Assembly (NCBI GenBank): GCA_011055585.1
Contig: DRGT01000135.1
Location: forward strand, 1-25,581
Length of the DNA: 25,581 nt
Direction of reading: 5' to 3'
Source of the DNA: Candidatus Nitrosopumilus sp.
GTDB taxonomy: Archaea > Thermoproteota > Nitrososphaeria > Nitrososphaerales > Nitrosopumilaceae
Made by a program: the position numbers and the translations under genes. Positions 22,555-25,581 of the stretch are shown here, piece after piece (positions within the stretch are counted from its first letter, which is position 1; each line of letters begins with the position of its first letter). The notes below the pieces were generated by a model, which saw only the letters and a list, made by a program, of their open reading frames with translations, did no database searches and was not told the origin of the DNA.

Positions 22555-23427
22555 ATGACTAGAGTATCAATTCATGTTTGTGTTCGTGACAGGCCAAACT
22601 ATTTACCAACTCTTTTCGCTTCACTTTACAAGCAAACGTTTAAAGATTGGGATTTAATACTAATAGATGATTATTCTAAAACCCCAGTAAAAGCAGACAT
22701 TTATTCAATGGAATGGATTCAATTCCTCCGAAACGAAAAACACTACGTCAAAGTAATTCGAAACCCAGTTTGGTATGGGATCACCAAAAGCCGAAATCAA
22801 GCAATAATTGAAGATGATACAGACAATGAGTTAGTTTTGAGAGTTGATTCAGATTCTTTCATGGAACCAGATTACTTAGAAAAATTGCACACGGTACTTA
22901 CTGGTATTTCTGATGATGGTAAAAGCTTTTTCCGCAACCGTGCTCATGTTAATTCAGGTGCTGTTGGAGGAATTGTACCATATTTAGCCAGACCACGATA
23001 CTATAAAAACGCCAATAAATTAAAATGGTTTAATGAAACCATTATAGACAAAAAAGGAAATATTAAACATTGTGGAGACGATGGACATTTTTCTTGGCAT
23101 CCTAATAGAATTATTCAAAGCCACCACTTGCGCTCCAGTTTCTTATGTTGGAGAGATGTTTTCTCAAAAGTTGGATTGTACGAAAATTCTTTGGGTGGAG
23201 CAACTGGATTTAGAGAAGAAACATACTTTTGCTTTAAACTAATGCAAAAAGGGTACACGCTATGGACTGATACTAGTGCACTATCTTGGCATGCTCCAGG
23301 GCAAGGCAGAGACTTTGGAGATCGACGATATGAAGAAATGGTTAAACAACATGATGTATGGTTTCGAGAACATTCAAAACCAATATTAAAAGAATTGGGC
23401 GAAAAAGGAATAATAACGGTGGAGTAA
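22555..23427 (+). CDS. GT-A glycosyltransferase, family 2 (E)
   Basis: 290 residues. SIHVCVRDRPNYLPTLFASL opening, LIDDYSKTP (Asp38-Asp39), and VDSDSF (Asp98/Asp100). After a longer insert with several His residues (GDDGHFSWHPNRIIQSHHL) it has GGATGFREETYFCFKLMQKG, the ED-type base region of GT2 enzymes, and SWHAPGQGRDFGD. The insert may shape an unusual acceptor site. Soluble. Followed 1 nt later by the next gene, whose start has GGTGGAG inside this gene's 3' end. Confidence 0.85.
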   Translation: MTRVSIHVCVRDRPNYLPTLFASLYKQTFKDWDLILIDDYSKTPVKADIYSMEWIQFLRNEKHYVKVIRNPVWYGITKSRNQAIIEDDTDNELVLRVDSDSFMEPDYLEKLHTVLTGISDDGKSFFRNRAHVNSGAVGGIVPYLARPRYYKNANKLKWFNETIIDKKGNIKHCGDDGHFSWHPNRIIQSHHLRSSFLCWRDVFSKVGLYENSLGGATGFREETYFCFKLMQKGYTLWTDTSALSWHAPGQGRDFGDRRYEEMVKQHDVWFREHSKPILKELGEKGIITVE

Positions 23428-23428
23428 T

Positions 23429-23818
23429 ATGGGTAAGAAGAAATCAAAGAAAGTGTTAATGAAAGATGCAGAAGAGAGGAGTAAAGATACTTTGAGGATA
23501 TATTCCAGACCTCGAACCCCTCAAAAAACAATTCAAGGAAAAACGAGTAGTGCTATTTATAGATTGGAAGATTCTTTTAAAAGTCCTTTATTCAATAATT
23601 GGAAAGAAGATTGGAAAGAGAAAATAGAGTTAAGTAGGCATGAAGTGTTGGAATTATTAGAACTGCTTTTACTTAGAAAGATGAAGATTTACAATTCTTA
23701 TTATGAAGATTTAGATTTGTGTTGGAGTATTCCTGGCAAAAACAAATTAGAGGAAAAGTTGGAGAGACTTTTGATTAAGGTAGCTAGGGAAGAATTAGAG
23801 GAGAAGGAGAAAAAATGA
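23429..23818 (+). CDS. Helical charged protein of unknown function
   Basis: 129 residues. A basic N-terminus (KKKSKKVLMKDAEERSKD), a proline-containing linker, and a Leu/Glu-rich helical C-terminal half (RHEVLELLELLLLRKMKI; KNKLEEKLERLLIKVAREELE) that could form a helical hairpin. No enzyme motif and no true membrane span (the LELLLL run is flanked by charges). Codon use is more G-rich than its neighbours, so it may have joined the island separately. Ends inside the next start (ATGA). Could be a scaffold for the glycosylation enzymes; not shown. Confidence 0.6.
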   Translation: MGKKKSKKVLMKDAEERSKDTLRIYSRPRTPQKTIQGKTSSAIYRLEDSFKSPLFNNWKEDWKEKIELSRHEVLELLELLLLRKMKIYNSYYEDLDLCWSIPGKNKLEEKLERLLIKVAREELEEKEKK

Positions 23819-24939
23819 AAGTAAATATTTGGGGTTTCCCTTACAGTTTATCAGGCCCAGCAGAACACTGCAAAGAATTCTCTAGAGCTTTAAGCAAACA
23901 AGGAGCAGACGTTGCAATCAACAGTCACTTTAAAGGAAATTGGAAATTTGATTCAGAGATATTTGAATTAGTAAACAAACAACCCTATAAGAATGCAATA
24001 GATGTTATCATGGACCCACCGTCTACTTGGTGGAGTCATATGAATGAGAAACACAAAGCGTTAATTGGAGTAACAGTATTTGAAGGAAGCCAAATAGGTT
24101 ATGATTGGGCTTTAGGAATAAAACAACCAGAAGTAGACCAAATATGGTGCCCATCAAACCACACTAAGAACTCAATAGAAAAAGGAATGGAATCCTTTTT
24201 CCAAGAAAAACAAGAAAAGATAAACGTGATACCACATGGTTATGATCCAAAAATGTTTTACCCAAGCGATAAAAAAGAAGACAAGTTAAAATACCCAGAA
24301 GAAGACTACTTCACATTTTTATTCTTAGGTGGTTGGAGTCAAGGAAAAAAAGACCGGAAAGGATTAGATATTGCATACGCTGCATTTTGTCAAGAGTTTT
24401 CAAAAAAAGAACCAGTAAAGTTTTTATTCAAAATAACTAGTATTTACAATCCACCAGGATATAACCCACTAGCTCAATTGCAAAAAATAGAAGAAACTAA
24501 GAAAACAGAAGATTACCCAATACTACAAAGCATTACTCAAGATGTTGAAAAAAAACAATTGGCAAACATCTATCGTTGTGCTGATGTGCTAGTTTTACCG
24601 AGCAAAGCAGAAGCTTTTGGCATGGTTGGATTAGAAGCAATGGCTTGCGGAATACCAGTTATCACGAATAACTATGGTGGTCAATTGGATTACATTAATG
24701 AAGATAATGGTTGGATTGTGAAAGAAGGTTCTTTTGCACCAGCAACTGATCCATTATATATTTATGATTGGGCAGATTGGTTCCATCCAACAATCGAGTC
24801 TTGGAGAAAGATAATGAGAAAAGTGTACGAGAACAAGAAAGAAGTCGAGGCCAAATCTAAAAAGTCTTTGGAAACAGTAAAGGAATTCACTTGGGAAAAA
24901 GCGGGGCAAAAAGCAATAAAGCTTTTAGAGCAGTATTAA
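23815..24939 (+). CDS. GT-B glycosyltransferase, GT4-like
   Basis: 374 residues. NIWGFPYSLSGPAEHCKEFS forms the N-terminal acceptor-domain loop; FTFLFLGGWSQGKKDRKG begins the donor domain, and E-x7-E is present as Glu266 and Glu274 in AEAFGMVGLEAMACGIPV. Retaining transfer expected. The segment IDVIMDPPSTWWSHMNEKHK is unusual and may contact acceptor. No membrane anchor. It is the last gene of the island; a new TATA box follows within 10 nt of its stop. Confidence 0.87.
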   Translation: MKVNIWGFPYSLSGPAEHCKEFSRALSKQGADVAINSHFKGNWKFDSEIFELVNKQPYKNAIDVIMDPPSTWWSHMNEKHKALIGVTVFEGSQIGYDWALGIKQPEVDQIWCPSNHTKNSIEKGMESFFQEKQEKINVIPHGYDPKMFYPSDKKEDKLKYPEEDYFTFLFLGGWSQGKKDRKGLDIAYAAFCQEFSKKEPVKFLFKITSIYNPPGYNPLAQLQKIEETKKTEDYPILQSITQDVEKKQLANIYRCADVLVLPSKAEAFGMVGLEAMACGIPVITNNYGGQLDYINEDNGWIVKEGSFAPATDPLYIYDWADWFHPTIESWRKIMRKVYENKKEVEAKSKKSLETVKEFTWEKAGQKAIKLLEQY

Positions 24940-24946
24940 AGCAAAC

Positions 24947-24954
24947 CTTAAATA
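24947..24954 (+). promoter_or_regulatory. Archaeal TATA-box promoter (CTTAAATA) restarting structural genes
   Basis: CTTAAATA with flank GCAAAC lies just after the island's last stop, 55 bp before ATG 25002. The expected start site is near 24977. It separates the island from the head-closure gene, so structural genes downstream do not depend on the 11.7-kb operon transcript. Confidence 0.7.
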
Positions 24955-25001
24955 CTATTATCAACAGAAAGATATTACTACAACTAATTTAAGTGATTAA
25001 A

Positions 25002-25373
25002 ATGGGAATATCAGAACCAATTATTAGCGCTTACAACGATATACTACAAGAACACGGAACTGATTTGTTGGTCTTTAGCGGGACAACCACATTCAACTCT
25101 CATGGAGACGCAGATACTACTTTCCCAGGGTCAGCTTTTAACAGAGGAATACTTCGATATTTGTCTGCAAACGAACTATCTTTTCTACCAGAAGGAAGCA
25201 GAAAAGAAGAAACGTTCAGCATTCTATTCAAAACAACTGCAGTCATTGACATTGGAGATAAACTCCAGATCAGCGGCAACACGACAAAAGACTGGGAAGT
25301 TATTGGAATGCAAGACGAGAAATTGTTGGACAACGCTACTATTTTTAGAAAAATAACCGCTGTTAGAATTTAG
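25002..25373 (+). CDS. Probable head-closure (head-tail joining) protein
   Basis: 123 residues from ATG 25002, with AAGTGAT (24991-24997) as ribosome binding site; an upstream in-frame GTG at 24993 is part of that site. An N-terminal helix (SEPIISAYNDILQEHGTDLL) is followed by a beta-barrel-type domain with FSILFKTTAVIDIGDKLQIS and WEVIGMQDEKL. The phrase 'v..GD.l.i.g..y.V.g.' is characteristic of small head-closure/stopper proteins that plug the connector after packaging. By synteny it should follow the connector gene at 12920, but the glycan island lies between. Confidence 0.55.
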   Translation: MGISEPIISAYNDILQEHGTDLLVFSGTTTFNSHGDADTTFPGSAFNRGILRYLSANELSFLPEGSRKEETFSILFKTTAVIDIGDKLQISGNTTKDWEVIGMQDEKLLDNATIFRKITAVRI

Positions 25374-25378
25374 GCAAA

Positions 25379-25386
25379 TTTAAATA
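25379..25386 (+). promoter_or_regulatory. Archaeal TATA-box promoter (GCAAA-TTTAAATA) for the last gene
   Basis: TTTAAATA six bases after the head-closure stop, with AGGCAA upstream as at 5632-5637. The start site is expected near 25410, which leaves a leader of about 95 nt that contains a palindrome and direct repeats. Confidence 0.65.
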
Positions 25387-25435
25387 CCCTTTTCACCTAA
25401 TAGTTACATAGCCACACGTAATAACGAAAATGGTG

Positions 25436-25496
25436 TCTCTGGCCAGAGAACGTGGCCTTCGATTTCCAAGAGAGGATAATCGAATCCAAGAGAGGA
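25436..25496 (+). repeat. Leader with a 14-bp palindrome and a 12-bp direct repeat
   Basis: TCTCTGGCCAGAGA (25436-25449) is a perfect palindrome. TCCAAGAGAGGA occurs at 25465-25476 and again at 25485-25496, exactly 20 bp apart, each preceded by CGA plus one or two bases; the second copy overlaps the ribosome binding site GAGGAAGGA of the next gene. Candidate RNA hairpin or protein-binding operator. Confidence 0.45.
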
Positions 25497-25505
25497 AGGA
25501 CTACA

Positions 25506-25581
25506 ATGACTACATTATCTACTGGATCAATTCACAATATTGCATTTAACACTATTTTTAATTTAGTGAATACTAATAAAG
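25506..25581 (+). CDS. Start of next virion gene (3' cut by window edge)
   Basis: Only the first 25 codons are present, beginning MTTLSTGSIHNIAFNTIFNL. ATG is preceded by GAGGAAGGA at 7 nt. A GTG at 25452 is also in frame but lacks a ribosome binding site. Position after a head-closure gene suggests a tail-completion, tail-tube or tail-terminator protein. No domain can be recognised in so short a piece. Confidence 0.5.
   Translation, partial: MTTLSTGSIHNIAFNTIFNLVNTNK

Noticed and set aside
13316..24939. Host-type surface polysaccharide or N-glycosylation locus
   Set aside because: No Wzx/Wzy, AglB or lipid-carrier initiator and no membrane spans; virion assembly genes flank it on both sides in the same orientation.
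25430..25546. A 38-codon frame from ATG 25430
   Set aside because: No ribosome binding site, and it runs past the better supported start at 25506 in another frame. Kept only as part of the leader finding.
1..25581. tRNA genes, CRISPR arrays, insertion sequences, integrase and attachment sites
   Set aside because: Looked for and not seen: no cloverleaf-like block, no regularly spaced repeats, no transposase or tyrosine/serine recombinase motifs.

Overview
The window reads as part of the genome of an archaeal tailed virus (Caudoviricetes, HK97-fold capsid) or a provirus of that kind. Three things visible in the DNA point to archaea. First, intergenic regions carry archaeal TATA boxes of the form TTTAAATA, placed about 45-55 bp before a gene start (3435, 5638, 13267, 24947 and 25379; variants at 1372 and 12667). 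Second, ribosome binding sites are of the GGTGA(T)/GGAGG type, matching the archaeal 16S anti-SD. Third, TTG and GTG starts are frequent. The first gene is cut by the window edge and resembles the C-terminus of prokaryotic S-adenosylmethionine decarboxylase. The DNA is AT-rich and every credible gene is on the + strand. The A/T-rich codon use and many tiny zinc-ribbon proteins would suit a DPANN-type or other AT-rich archaeal host, but the host lineage cannot be fixed from this sequence.

Layout. 1-1366: early or accessory genes: a partial SpeD-like enzyme, a winged-helix protein, a small Cys/His protein and a protein with a CARF-like Rossmann core. 1372-3384: packaging genes, with a small basic protein, a probable small terminase and a clear large terminase. 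3435-8446: head module in canonical order: portal fused to a MuF-like minor head domain, a maturation protease with added ChaB and zinc-ribbon domains, scaffold, decoration protein and HK97-type major capsid protein. 8447-12661: small zinc-binding proteins, beta-rich virion-type proteins and a 582-residue fibre-like protein. 12667-13252: a small protein and a probable head-tail connector. 13267-24939: a tightly overlapped operon of 17 genes for glycan synthesis: three GT-B glycosyltransferases, five GT-A (GT2-like) glycosyltransferases, three SDR sugar-nucleotide epimerases, one SAM methyltransferase and five small proteins, two of which are tandem paralogous zinc ribbons. From 24947 the morphogenesis module resumes with a probable head-closure protein and the start of the next gene, cut at the window end.

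How it fits together. Packaging, head assembly and connector genes form a standard virion assembly line. The unusual element is the glycan island of about 11.7 kb set exactly between two connector-stage genes. It has its own TATA box, and the structural operon restarts behind a second TATA box. No island protein shows a membrane span, and there is no recognisable oligosaccharyltransferase, flippase or lipid-carrier transferase. My inference is that it makes and attaches a virus-specified glycan in the cytoplasm, most simply on virion proteins such as the fibre or decoration proteins; modification of host surface glycans is the main alternative. No gene-free stretch exceeds about 300 bases, and I saw no tRNA, rRNA, CRISPR array, insertion sequence or integrase.
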